DNA of 64,000 bases, taken from positions 1 through 64,000 of the forward strand of contig CACZAC010000008.1 of the NCBI GenBank assembly GCA_902779125.1, written 5' to 3'. Positions within the stretch are counted from its first letter, which is position 1. The number at the start of each line of letters is the position of its first letter. Source of the DNA: an uncultured Bacteroidales bacterium. GTDB lineage: Bacteria > Bacteroidota > Bacteroidia > Bacteroidales > Muribaculaceae. Below, in pieces: positions 10,601 to 17,972 of the stretch. The notes beneath the pieces were generated by a model. It did not search any database. It was not told where the DNA came from and saw only the letters and a program-made list of their open reading frames with translations. Position numbers and translations under genes: made by a program.

Positions 10601-10729
10601 GCCGTGATTGGCGGTCTTGCCATGTCCACGTTGATGACGCTGCTGTTTGTGCCCACGATGTACACCATCTTTGCACTGACCGGCATCCGCCGCACGCGCA
10701 AGAAGATGAGCAAGGAGCACGCTAAGTAG
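7610..10729 (+). CDS. RND-family multidrug efflux pump, inner membrane subunit
   Basis: 1039 residues, the normal length for AcrB/MexB-type pumps. Twelve membrane segments are expected; seen are TM1 (TTILIFVALIVLGLFSLRSL), the proton-relay helix with paired aspartates (GMVVDDAIVVLENV) and the partner Lys helix (GIVVKNGIVLIDYIN). Large periplasmic loops follow TM1 and TM7. Substrates cannot be read from sequence. The G/R-rich segment GGGRGGGMSG in the second periplasmic loop is a little unusual. It acts with the two preceding gene products as a tripartite exporter. Confidence 0.95.
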   Translation: MSLYSSSVKRPVTTILIFVALIVLGLFSLRSLPIDLFPDVETNTIMVMTSYAGTSASDIEQNVTRPLENALNSVEHLKHITSNSRENISIVTLEFEYGYDIEALTNDVRDKLDMVSSMLPDDANTPIIFKFSSDMIPIVLLSVQAGQSMPGLYKILDENVANPLARVDGVGSVSIAGAPKREVHVYLDPLRMEAYNLSVETIAALIGAENRNIPGGTFDIGNETYPLRVQGEFSDPMQMGAMVVGLSPTGGVVHLRDVARIDDSLEERAQESFNNGQKGAMIIVQKQSGANSVEISEKISKELPKIQKNLPSDIKLGYIVDTSDNIRSTIASLVETVLFALLFVGIVVFVFLGRWRATVIVLVTIPISLIASFIYLYATGNSLNIVSLSALSIAIGMVVDDAIVVLENVTTHIERGSAPLQAAVNGTNEVALSVMASTLTLIAVFFPLTLVKGMTGVLFKQLGWMVTIMMVLSLICALMLTPMLCSRLLRLNVGDTKIFQKVYGPILKVLNKIDDFYAKVLDKCVAHRWITTATALGVFVASMFLMKFVGTEFFPTNDNGRLGVSLELPIGSRVDLAKDVSQRIYKEWTEKYPEIKSFNYTVGQASSDNTFASMQSNGSHIISMNIMLSKSNERKRGITEIAGMMREDLKNYPELKKALVNVGGGRGGGMSGQNTVDYEIYGYDFTKTDSVAQRLKRLLEKIPGAADINISRSDYQPEYHVDFDREKLALYGLNLSTAATALRNRINGTTASYFREDGMEYDIKVMYDPEHRRSISDIENIMLYNAMGTGVRLKEVGTVTEQFYPPTIERKDRERIITVSTVIQDRPMSEVIAEAQPLIDKMDKPGDVMIQLSGSYEDQQDSFGDLAILGLLIILLVYIVMASQFESFTYPGIIMTSIMFAFSGIVLILLITRTNLNVMSMIGGIMLIGIVVKNGIVLIDYINLNRERGMSIRRAVINGGHSRLRPVLMTSMTTILGMVPMAVGTGVGSEMWRPMGIAVIGGLAMSTLMTLLFVPTMYTIFALTGIRRTRKKMSKEHAK

Positions 10730-10803
10730 TTAATAGTTAATAGATAATAGTTTTTAGGCATCACATTGACAGCTGACAACTGAAAACTGAAAACTGAGAA
10801 AAA

Positions 10804-11097
10804 ATGAAAGCGATATTTATAGCCTTTGATGAGGCCTACTATGACCGCATTGTCGAGAAATTGCATCTGCTCAACTGCCGTGGTTTCACCGGTTGGCGTG
10901 AAGTGCAGGGCCGTGGCAGCAAGACCGGTGAGCCGCATTACGCGACCCACGCCTGGCCATCCATCGCATCTGCCATCCTGACCGTGGTTGATGACCGCCG
11001 CGTGGATGTCGTTCTCGACGAGTTGCACCAGATGGACCTGGCGACGCCCAAATTGGGTTTGCGAGCCTTCGTTCTCCCTGTGGAGCGCACCATCTGA
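10804..11097 (+). CDS. PII-like small signalling protein
   Basis: 97 residues with the ferredoxin-like beta-alpha-beta layout of PII/CutA-type proteins: MKAIFIAFDEAYYDRIVEKL as the first strand and helix, a loop VQGRGSKTGEPHY in the T-loop position, and the closing LGLRAFVLPVERTI strand. Members of this type are trimeric ligand sensors. It sits 74 bp behind the RND pump gene, on the same strand, separated only by AT-rich filler, so it is probably co-transcribed and may modulate or sense for the pump. The ligand is unknown. A hairpin at 11121-11157 follows it. Confidence 0.7.
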   Translation: MKAIFIAFDEAYYDRIVEKLHLLNCRGFTGWREVQGRGSKTGEPHYATHAWPSIASAILTVVDDRRVDVVLDELHQMDLATPKLGLRAFVLPVERTI

Positions 11098-11120
11098 TGA
11101 CATCATTTCCCATTTTCAAC

Positions 11121-11157
11121 ACCAGGGCTGGGCACAACAGTTGTGGCAAGCCCTGGT
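11121..11157 (+). terminator. Hairpin at the end of the efflux operon
   Basis: Arms ACCAGGGCT and AGCCCTGGT (9 bp) enclose an inner GGCACAAC/GTTGTG pairing. It lies 24 bp after the PII-like stop codon. The following tail (ATTCATTTAG) is only weakly T-rich, so this is probably an operon end but not a strong intrinsic terminator. Confidence 0.5.
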
Positions 11158-11178
11158 ATTCATTTAGAGCAGAATTAT

Positions 11179-11209
11179 TTGGCACATCAGCGGGATTCCG
11201 TTAATTTTG
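11179..11209 (+). promoter_or_regulatory. Promoter of the acyltransferase gene
   Basis: TTG (11179-11181), 20 nt, then TAATTTTG (11202-11209). The ATG at 11223 is only about 13 bases after the -7 box, so the transcript would have a very short leader. Confidence 0.65.
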
Positions 11210-11222
11210 CGGTGCTAAAGAG

Positions 11223-12284
11223 ATGACAGACCTTACAAACGACAAACTGACGATGAACGGCACCCAGCGCATCGGCTACATCGACGCGTTGCGTGGATTC
11301 ACCATGTTTCTTGTGGTGCTGAATCATGTTGCAGCCCTCTGTTGGCAGTTGTCCAGCGACACGCCCTCCTTTCATCATATTTTAACACAGGTGAGGATGC
11401 CCATGTTCTTCTTCATCAGCGGCTTCGTCCTTTACAAGGAGAATGTGGTATGGAACGGCAAACAGGTCGTGAGTTTCTTCAAGAAGAAGATACCCGTGCA
11501 ACTCCTCAGTCCGTTGTTGTTTTTCCTCGTCTATCTGCACTTTACGGGCACCTCGGTTTATGACGGTTTCATTGACAAGCAGAAATGCGGCTACTGGTTC
11601 ACCTTCGTCCTGCTAGAATACTATGTGTTCTATGCTGCCGTTAGATTCTTCGTGCGCTCCCGTTGGGCTGCGTGGATTCTAGCCGCGATAGGCATTGCCC
11701 TGTACAGCTTCTGCTGGCCTACAATGACCGTCCACAATCAAACCGCTGACAATGCGCTGGCACTAATCAGCGCACACCAGTGGCGCTTCTTCCTTTTCTT
11801 CGTGCTGGGCACCTTTGTGAAGCAGCATTATGACAAGGTACAGCAGTGGCTGGACAACAAGTGGCTGCTTGCGGTGTGCATCGTATTCTTCATTCTGGTT
11901 AACGCATTCAGGGACGTATTGCCTGTCAAGACCGTCATCATGAAAGGTATGCTGGCGCTGACAGGACTTGTCATCATGTTCACGTTCTTCCGCAACAAGC
12001 AGGCTGTGTTCTCACAAGAAACCAAGTTGGGACGCACGATGCAGTATGTCGGGCGACGGACACTTGACATCTATCTGATACACTTCTTCCTGCTGCCCCG
12101 CAGATTGAGTGAATTCACCTTCTTCAGCGACCACCCCATGCCTGTTATCGAGTTTTTTGTCTCGTCGTTGATTGCCATCATGGTGATTGCCGTTTGTCTG
12201 ATCATCAGCAACATTTTCAGGCTCAGCCCGTGGCTAGCCCATTGGCTCTTCGGGGCAAAAACCGATGTGAAACCTTCGCGCTAA
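11223..12284 (+). CDS. Acyltransferase family 3 membrane protein
   Basis: 353 residues, with about ten hydrophobic segments. The N-terminal motif IGYIDALRGFTMFLVVLNHV carries the Arg and His typical of acyltransferase_3 (OafA/NolL-type) enzymes that transfer acyl groups to surface sugars or lipids. A second in-frame ATG lies at 11253, just before the conserved motif, and is an equally plausible start. It is a single-gene unit. Its last codons and stop fall inside a short dispersed repeat (12274-12302). The acceptor is unknown. Confidence 0.85.
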   Translation: MTDLTNDKLTMNGTQRIGYIDALRGFTMFLVVLNHVAALCWQLSSDTPSFHHILTQVRMPMFFFISGFVLYKENVVWNGKQVVSFFKKKIPVQLLSPLLFFLVYLHFTGTSVYDGFIDKQKCGYWFTFVLLEYYVFYAAVRFFVRSRWAAWILAAIGIALYSFCWPTMTVHNQTADNALALISAHQWRFFLFFVLGTFVKQHYDKVQQWLDNKWLLAVCIVFFILVNAFRDVLPVKTVIMKGMLALTGLVIMFTFFRNKQAVFSQETKLGRTMQYVGRRTLDIYLIHFFLLPRRLSEFTFFSDHPMPVIEFFVSSLIAIMVIAVCLIISNIFRLSPWLAHWLFGAKTDVKPSR

Positions 12285-12302
12285 GACGCTAAGGCGCAAA
12301 GG
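12274..12302. repeat. Short dispersed repeat of the GCTAAGACGCTAAGGCGC type
   Basis: The sequence has the CTAAGNCGCTAAGGCGCAAAG pattern I associate with repeated intergenic elements in Bacteroidales genomes. It overlaps the last three codons and stop of the acyltransferase gene. Only one copy is seen in this window. Confidence 0.4.
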
Positions 12303-12343
12303 TGTTTAATCGGGCGAAAAATCAACTTAGCGATTCTGCAGCC

Positions 12344-12372
12344 TTGTGTGAAAGAAAAAAACAGTATCTTTG
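12344..12372 (+). promoter_or_regulatory. Promoter of the porin gene
   Basis: TTG (12344-12346), 18 nt, TATCTTTG (12365-12372). The ATG follows 9 bases after the -7 box, so the transcript should be nearly leaderless. Confidence 0.6.
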
Positions 12373-12381
12373 TAGGCTAAA

Positions 12382-14394
12382 ATGAAAAAGGTTCTGGTCA
12401 TATTCGCCATGATCGTGTTGGCTGCAGCGATGATACCCGCTGTGGCACAGCCGTCGTCACAGGGCAGCAGCACCAAATCAACCACCAAGTCAAAGAAACA
12501 GCGGGTAGAGCCGTCGGTGGCATGGAGCGTAAGCGAGCCACTAGGCCTGCATTATCCATCGACCATCGACACCATCCATCTGGATTATCACCGCAGGATG
12601 GTCCCCTCGATGGTGAGCGACGCGTGGTTGACAACGGGCAACTATGGAGCCCCAGGACAGAATCAGATTTTCATGGAGCGTCCTCTCTCGAGCGAATTCT
12701 TCTTTGAAGATGCAATTGAGGCGTGGATGCACAACACGAGGACCATGCGCTACTATAACACACGCATTCCCATGACCCTGCTCAGCCACTCGACAGGTGG
12801 TGACAAATACAGTAATCTGGACCGCACGCAGCTGGAATTCTCAGGCAACGTGGACCGCAAGACACAAGTAGGCGGCGGATTCGACTACATCTACAGCAAG
12901 GGCTCGTATGACGTGCAAGCCGACAAGGACTTCACATGGCGGTTATTCGGCTCACACATGGGTGACCGTTACGAGTTGCAGACGTTCTTCGACCACTACA
13001 ACTACACCACCAAGGAGAGCGGCGGCATCACCGATGACCGTTATATCACCGACCCCGCCGAGGTGCAAGGCGGTGTGACCCGTGTGGACAACAAAAGCAT
13101 TCCCACCCGGCTAAGCTCTGCCCACAGTCATCTAGAGGGCAGCCAATTATGGCTGAACCAACGCTACAAAATGGGCTTCTACCGCTACCGCCGCGACAGC
13201 ATCACTGACACGGTTATCGACCGCACCTATGTGCCCGTGACAAGTTTCATCTGGACCCTTGACTTCAAACACGCCAAGCATCAGTTCTTGAACGCCTCCA
13301 GCACTGAGGACAACGAGTTCTTTGACCACACCTATCTTTCATCAGAAGGGACCAATGAGACAACGAGTTATTGGCGGTTGCGCAATACATTGGGCATTTC
13401 ACTGCTTGAAGGCTTTAACAAGTATGCCAAATTCGGGTTTTCGGTATATGGCACCCACGAAGTGAGGCGCTATACCCAGGTGACCGATACTGTTACCGGA
13501 ACCACAATGCACGAAGGCCTTGAAACCGTGCCAGCCGTCGTGCCTCATCGCACGACCCAAAGCCTGCTGTGGTTGGGAGGCCAACTCACCAAGCAACGCG
13601 GCTCGCTGTTGCGCTACAATGCAACAGCACAATTCGGCGTGCTGGGTGATGTAGCAGGCGAAATCGACCTGAGCGGTGACGTGACGACACGGTTCAAGAT
13701 GCTGGGCGACTCAGTAAGCATCAAGGGCTATGGCTACTTCAAGAACCTGTCCGTACCCTATCTGCTCAAGAACTTCGTTTCCAACCACTTTGCGTGGGAG
13801 AACGACTTCAGCAAAACCAAGCGCGTTCGCGTGGGCGGAGAACTTGACATTCCCTTCTCGTGGACCAATGTCAACGTGGGCTATGAGACGCTGACTGATT
13901 ATATCTATTGGGATGCCGACGGCCTGCCTGCCCAGCATAGCGGCGCCATCCATGTGTTGAGCGCAAGGTTGAAGCAAGGTCTGCATTTCAAGGCCTTCAA
14001 CTGGGATAACAGCGTAACGTTGCAGACCAGCAGCAATGAAGAGGTGCTGCCGCTACCCAAGTTCGCTATCTACAGCAACCTGTATGCCACGTTTACTATC
14101 GCCCGCGTGTTGCATGTGCAGATGGGCGTTGACGGCAACTACTACACCAAGTATTACGCACCGGTCTATAACCCTGCGACCATGACATTCCACAGCCAGC
14201 ATGAGATGGAATGCGGCAACTTCGCCATTATGAACCTGTATGCCAACTTCAAGATGAAACAGGCACGGTTCTTTGTCGCCTGGACCCACTTCAACCAGAA
14301 AATCAAGAGCGGCAGTGCCTACTTCGCCACACCGCACTACCCGCTCAACCCAGCCCGCCTGCAGGTCGGCGTTTCGGTCAATTTCGTGAACTGA
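12382..14394 (+). CDS. Putative outer membrane porin (Porin_10 type)
   Basis: 670 residues with a signal peptide (MKKVLVIFAMIVLAAAMIPA, cleaved near VAQ) and a Ser/Thr/Lys-rich linker. The body is full of alternating aromatic/polar strands, and the C-terminus ends LQVGVSVNFVN, a typical terminal beta-strand of an outer-membrane barrel. The pattern fits the Bacteroidetes putative porin family (Porin_10), about 16 or more strands. It is a stand-alone gene with its own promoter. Substrate unknown. Confidence 0.8.
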   Translation: MKKVLVIFAMIVLAAAMIPAVAQPSSQGSSTKSTTKSKKQRVEPSVAWSVSEPLGLHYPSTIDTIHLDYHRRMVPSMVSDAWLTTGNYGAPGQNQIFMERPLSSEFFFEDAIEAWMHNTRTMRYYNTRIPMTLLSHSTGGDKYSNLDRTQLEFSGNVDRKTQVGGGFDYIYSKGSYDVQADKDFTWRLFGSHMGDRYELQTFFDHYNYTTKESGGITDDRYITDPAEVQGGVTRVDNKSIPTRLSSAHSHLEGSQLWLNQRYKMGFYRYRRDSITDTVIDRTYVPVTSFIWTLDFKHAKHQFLNASSTEDNEFFDHTYLSSEGTNETTSYWRLRNTLGISLLEGFNKYAKFGFSVYGTHEVRRYTQVTDTVTGTTMHEGLETVPAVVPHRTTQSLLWLGGQLTKQRGSLLRYNATAQFGVLGDVAGEIDLSGDVTTRFKMLGDSVSIKGYGYFKNLSVPYLLKNFVSNHFAWENDFSKTKRVRVGGELDIPFSWTNVNVGYETLTDYIYWDADGLPAQHSGAIHVLSARLKQGLHFKAFNWDNSVTLQTSSNEEVLPLPKFAIYSNLYATFTIARVLHVQMGVDGNYYTKYYAPVYNPATMTFHSQHEMECGNFAIMNLYANFKMKQARFFVAWTHFNQKIKSGSAYFATPHYPLNPARLQVGVSVNFVN

Positions 14395-14452
14395 TTTATT
14401 CCAGATTTTGGGCACTCAAATTCAAATTCTTGAAAAAATCCGCCCAAAAAGT

Positions 14453-14482
14453 TTGTCAGTTTTAAAAATGGTATTACCTTTG
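14453..14482 (+). promoter_or_regulatory. Promoter of tRNA-Ala
   Basis: TTG (14453-14455), exactly 19 nt, then TACCTTTG (14475-14482); the tRNA begins 12 bases later. Confidence 0.75.
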
Positions 14483-14494
14483 CATCCGCAAATC

Positions 14495-14567
14495 GGGGCA
14501 TTAGCTCATCTGGTAGAGCGCAACACTGGCAGTGTTGAGGTAAGCGGTTCGAGTCCGCTATGCTCCA
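14495..14567 (+). tRNA. tRNA-Ala (anticodon GGC)
   Basis: A 73-nt cloverleaf: acceptor GGGGCAT/ATGCTCC with the G3-U70 wobble pair that marks alanine tRNAs, D-arm GCTC/GAGC, anticodon stem CAACA/TGTTG with loop CTGGCAG (anticodon GGC at 14528-14530), 5-nt variable region, and T-arm AGCGG-TTCGAGT-CCGCT. The CCA end is not encoded, as is common in this phylum. It has its own promoter and terminator. Confidence 0.97.
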
Positions 14568-14574
14568 CAAAAGA

Positions 14575-14612
14575 AAATAAGCGACTGAATTTCAGCCGCT
14601 TATTTTTTATTT
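14575..14612 (+). terminator. Intrinsic terminator of tRNA-Ala
   Basis: AAATAAGCG and CGCTTATTT pair, with an inner CTGAA/TTTCAG pairing, followed by TTTTTATTT. It can also end transcripts of the convergent dapF gene. Confidence 0.85.
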
Positions 14613-14657
14613 CAGATGATGTTTGGGAGTTCCTTGTGAACTAGAGTTAGGGTTGGG

Positions 14658-15485
14658 CTATGGCCAAAGGATGTCGCCCTCATAGACGATTGTGGCAGGA
14701 CCCGTGAGATAGACATGGCCGTCTTGCTGGCGCCACTCAATGTCGAGGGTGCCACCGTCCATGATAACTCGTGAACGACGGCTGCTGCGTCCTGTCAGCG
14801 CTGCGGCAACCGCTGTGGCACAGGCGCCTGTACCGCATGCCATCGTGATGCCGCTGCCTCGTTCCCACACGCGCATGCGTATTGCTCCATCCTGGAGCAC
14901 CTGGGCAAACTCGATGTTACAGCGCTCAGGGAAGCGCGGATGGTGCTCAAGAAGTGCCCCCCTGGCGGCAACATCCACCTCGCTGATGTCGTCAACAAAG
15001 ATAACATAGTGAGGATTGCCCATCGATACAAAGACGCCATCGGGCAAGGGTTCCCCGTCGGCAAGGTATTGCCTCTTGTTATCGGTCTCTGGAGCCAACA
15101 TATTGACCGTCACCATCTCGACCTGACCGCAGTCATTGACCTGCAGGTCCAGTATCTTTACACCCGAAGCCGTCATCAAGCGAATTTGGGTCTTGTCGGT
15201 CATGCCGCTCTCATAGACATACTTGCCGATGCAACGGCTGGCATTGCCGCACATCATTCCTTCGGAGCCATCGGCATTGAAAATGCGCATGGTGAAGTCC
15301 GCCTCGTCGGTTGCCGAGCGTCCAATCAGCACCAGTCCGTCACTGCCGATGCCCATGTGCGGGCGGCTCCAAGCGACAGACACTTCCTGCGGATTGTCAA
15401 TAGGAAAAAGGGAGGTGTCCACAAAGATGTAATCATTGCCGACCCCGTGCATTTTCATGAAATGGATTTTTCTGGTCTTGTTCAT
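14658..15485 (-). CDS. dapF: Diaminopimelate epimerase
   Basis: Converts LL- to meso-diaminopimelate for lysine and peptidoglycan synthesis; cytosolic. About 275 residues, normal for the family. The N-terminal [12 protein letters not shown] motif is present, and both catalytic cysteines lie in the expected contexts, CGNASRCIG and ACGTGACATA. The frame extends to 15515 only with a TTG start; ATG at 15485 is preferred (an internal ATG at 15458 is the fallback). A -7 box TATCTTTG lies at 15513-15520 on the minus strand. It is convergent with the tRNA-Ala unit and divergent from the MalY-like gene. Confidence 0.95.
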   Translation of the reverse strand: MNKTRKIHFMKMHGVGNDYIFVDTSLFPIDNPQEVSVAWSRPHMGIGSDGLVLIGRSATDEADFTMRIFNADGSEGMMCGNASRCIGKYVYESGMTDKTQIRLMTASGVKILDLQVNDCGQVEMVTVNMLAPETDNKRQYLADGEPLPDGVFVSMGNPHYVIFVDDISEVDVAARGALLEHHPRFPERCNIEFAQVLQDGAIRMRVWERGSGITMACGTGACATAVAAALTGRSSRRSRVIMDGGTLDIEWRQQDGHVYLTGPATIVYEGDILWP

Positions 15486-15607
15486 AGCATTTCTCACGAT
15501 TAATGTTTCATGCAAAGATATAACATTTTATCTTATCTAAGCACGTCAACGAACAAAACCTGAACAAAAGCATGATTTCATGGCGAAGAAAAAAGAAGTA
15601 AGCAGTA

Positions 15608-15636
15608 TTGCATATCACAAAAATATACTAATTTTG
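15608..15636 (+). promoter_or_regulatory. Promoter of the MalY/PatB-like gene
   Basis: TTG (15608-15610), 18 nt, TAATTTTG (15629-15636). The ATG is at 15690, giving a leader of about 45 nt. Confidence 0.6.
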
Positions 15637-15689
15637 CCGCCGAGTTAAACTAATACAGACATTAATCACCTTAGATCTCATATACAGCA

Positions 15690-16880
15690 ATGGCTATATA
15701 CGACTTTGACCGCTGCATTGACCGCCATGGCACGCAATGCAAGAAGATAGAAGTACTCAAACAGGATTACGGACGCGACGACTTACTGCCGTTGTGGATT
15801 GCAGACATGGACTTTGCCGTGTGCCCCGAGATTACCGAGGCACTGGTTAGACGCTTGGCCGACCATCCAGTGTATGGCTATACCTGCCTCTATGACGGTT
15901 ACTGGCAGTCCATCATCGACTGGCAGCGTGAGCGCAATGGCTTTGAATTCACCCGCGAGGAGGTCACCTTTGTGGCCGGTATCGTGACGGGATTTGGACT
16001 TGCCGTGAACTTCTTCACCAAGCCTGGCGACAAGATTGTCATCCAACAGCCCGTCTATTACCCCTTCAAGGATGTCATCGACGGTAACGGGCGCATCACC
16101 ATCAACAATGCACTGATTCAGACCGAAGACAATTTCTACCGCATGGATTTAGAAGGTCTGGAACGCATCATGGAGCAGGAGAAACCGCGCATGATGGTTG
16201 TGTGCAACCCCCACAACCCCGCCGGCATCGCCTGGGAGCCTGAAGTGCTGCGCGAGGTCGCCCGCATGGCTTACAAGCATGGCGTCATCGTGTTCTCGGA
16301 CGAAATCTTCGGTGACCTGATGCTGTTTGGCCACAAGCATACCGCCATGGCAACGGTGAGCGACGAGGCTGCTGCCGTAACAGTGACCTGCGGTGCTCCC
16401 AGCAAGACATTCAACATCGCGGGACTGAAGAGTTCGTGGTGCGTTGTCAAGAATCCCGAGTTGAGAGAACCGTTCTTCAAGTGGATTGAAATCAACGAAC
16501 TTTGCAACGCCAATCTGGTCTCCATCATTGCTACCGAGGCAGCCTACCGCAACGGTAAACAGTGGCTTGAAGAGTGCCTGCACTATATCGAGGGCAACGT
16601 CGACTATGTAGAACAATACTGCCGCGAACACATTCCCGGAGTAGTCGCCATCAAGCCTGAGGCAGGTTTTCTCGTGTGGCTCGACTGCACGGGACTGGGC
16701 CTGAGCCATGACGAAGTGGTATCGCTGTTCCGCGACAAAGCCGGTCTTGCGATGAACGAAGGTTCGATGTTCGGTGAAGCCGGCAAGTGCCACATGCGCT
16801 TCAACATGGGCAGTCCTCGTTGCGTTCTCGAGCAGGCCATGCACCAACTCGAGGCAGCAGTGAAAAGCCTAGGGAAATAA
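15690..16880 (+). CDS. MalY/PatB family PLP-dependent aminotransferase / cystathionine beta-lyase
   Basis: 396 residues, a fold-type I PLP enzyme. Seen are LPLWIADMDFAVCPEI, the MalY/PatB subgroup start, the cofactor contact CNPHNPAG, the aspartate in IVFSDEIFGDL and the Schiff-base lysine in APSKTFNIAGLKSS. Homologues cleave cystathionine or other C-S bonds, releasing homocysteine or cysteine-derived thiols. A regulatory role like E. coli MalY cannot be judged from sequence. Its last codons and stop overlap the 5' end of a decayed tRNA (16871-16943), and a strong bidirectional terminator follows. Confidence 0.88.
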   Translation: MAIYDFDRCIDRHGTQCKKIEVLKQDYGRDDLLPLWIADMDFAVCPEITEALVRRLADHPVYGYTCLYDGYWQSIIDWQRERNGFEFTREEVTFVAGIVTGFGLAVNFFTKPGDKIVIQQPVYYPFKDVIDGNGRITINNALIQTEDNFYRMDLEGLERIMEQEKPRMMVVCNPHNPAGIAWEPEVLREVARMAYKHGVIVFSDEIFGDLMLFGHKHTAMATVSDEAAAVTVTCGAPSKTFNIAGLKSSWCVVKNPELREPFFKWIEINELCNANLVSIIATEAAYRNGKQWLEECLHYIEGNVDYVEQYCREHIPGVVAIKPEAGFLVWLDCTGLGLSHDEVVSLFRDKAGLAMNEGSMFGEAGKCHMRFNMGSPRCVLEQAMHQLEAAVKSLGK

Positions 16881-16943
16881 CTCATCCGGTAGAGTTCAAT
16901 GCCAAAATTGTGGATGCGGGCTGTTTGAGTCTCTCCACACTCC
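16871..16943 (+). pseudogene. Decayed tRNA gene
   Basis: The segment keeps a well-formed D-arm (ACTC-ATCCGGTA-GAGT, with paired changes relative to the tRNA-Ala D-arm GCTC/GAGC), a partly paired anticodon stem (CAATG/TGTGG) and a T-loop-like TTTGAGT. The acceptor stem and the middle of the T-stem do not pair, and position 33 is C instead of U. The region lines up along its whole length with the tRNA-Ala at 14495. It is followed by an intact terminator, as the working tRNA is. Confidence 0.6.
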
Positions 16944-16949
16944 GCAAAA

Positions 16950-16987
16950 AAGCAAGCAGCTGAAATTCAGCTGCTTGCTTTTCTTTT
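16950..16987. terminator. Strong bidirectional intrinsic terminator
   Basis: Arms AAGCAAGCAGCTGAA and TTCAGCTGCTTGCTT form a 15-bp stem. A T-run follows on the plus strand (TTCTTTTT) and also on the minus strand (TTTTTTGCGG). It separates the convergent MalY-like and pseudouridine synthase genes. Confidence 0.92.
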
Positions 16988-17010
16988 TATCACTAAATCA
17001 ATATCATGCT

Positions 17011-17931
17011 CTAAGGATTCTGTACCGTGTGGAGAGCTGTGCCAAAGTAACGCGGGATGGGTGTTTCAAACACCAAAGGCTCACCTGTTACCGGATGATG
17101 GAATGCCAAGCGGAAGGCATGTAAACACATGCGCGTGCCCGGGTCATCCTGATGGCCATATTTCCCGTCACCCACAACGGGATGACCAATATCAGCCATG
17201 TGAACACGAATCTGGTTCTTTCTGCCTGTGAGCAGGTGCAGGAAAAGGAGTGAACGCTCCGGTGCCTGCTCGATGAGTTCCCACTCGGTAGCCGCCCATT
17301 TGCCGCCATCATCGACGGGACTGCTCACGACCACCATGCGGTCGGTATCGTGCAACCAGCTCTCTACCTTACCCTGCGGCTCCTCCATGACACCCTCAAC
17401 GACAGCCACATAACGGCGGTCGATGATAGTGCTGTGCCAGTCGGCGGTCATCTGCTGCTGGACGTCAACACTCTTGGCATAGACCATGAGTCCTGATGTG
17501 CGGGCATCGAGACGATGTACGACATGGGCTGTGCAACGCTGACGAGTCTCGGTGAAGTGACGGTCGAGCAAAGTCTTCATGTTAAGGCTGCCTGCACCGA
17601 CAGGCATCGACAACACGCCCTGCTGCTTATCGACAACAACTACCCACCTGTCTTCATAGACAATCCGATAGTGGGGACTGTTAGCTGACGACGGGCGGGC
17701 ATGACGACGGATTTTCACGATACATCCCTCGTCAAGCGGATAGTCCACATGGGTCTGCACTTGGTCATCAACAGTGACACCGCCATGAGCGAGAATGGAT
17801 TTCGCCTTGTTGCGACTGATGCCGTCCAGGCAGTGCATGACAAATTCAAGCAGCTTAGCAGGTTGTTTCACCTCGCGGACTAGCATTTTGTCGTCATTAC
17901 GAGGCACCCGGTGATCGTGACGTCGTGGCAT
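17011..17931 (-). CDS. RluA-family RNA pseudouridine synthase
   Basis: About 306 residues: an S4-like RNA-binding region (residues about 25-75, ISRNKAKSILAHGGVTVDDQ) and the RluA catalytic domain with the aspartate in VVHRLDARTSGLMVYAKS. Target site cannot be named, as RluC/RluD-type members are hard to separate. The start may be at 17931 or an internal ATG (MLVREVKQ) at 17886. It follows dnaJ by 41 bp on the same strand, a gap filled by the tandem heptamers at 17937-17960. Confidence 0.88.
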   Translation of the reverse strand: MPRRHDHRVPRNDDKMLVREVKQPAKLLEFVMHCLDGISRNKAKSILAHGGVTVDDQVQTHVDYPLDEGCIVKIRRHARPSSANSPHYRIVYEDRWVVVVDKQQGVLSMPVGAGSLNMKTLLDRHFTETRQRCTAHVVHRLDARTSGLMVYAKSVDVQQQMTADWHSTIIDRRYVAVVEGVMEEPQGKVESWLHDTDRMVVVSSPVDDGGKWAATEWELIEQAPERSLLFLHLLTGRKNQIRVHMADIGHPVVGDGKYGHQDDPGTRMCLHAFRLAFHHPVTGEPLVFETPIPRYFGTALHTVQNP

Positions 17932-17936
17932 TCTTT

Positions 17937-17960
17937 AGTTAGGAGTTAGGAGTTAGGAGT
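17937..17960. repeat. Tandem heptamer TTAGGAG, three copies
   Basis: Three near-perfect TTAGGAG units plus a partial unit lie between dnaJ and the pseudouridine synthase gene. Similar short AT-rich tandem filler occurs at 7562-7584, 10728-10750 and 10776-10799. Confidence 0.7.
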
Positions 17961-17972
17961 TTGAAATCTCAA

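Noticed and set aside
16871-16943. Functional tRNA at the end of the MalY-like gene
   Set aside because: Acceptor and T-stems do not pair, U33 is missing and the 5' end is coding; only the D-arm and T-loop survive.
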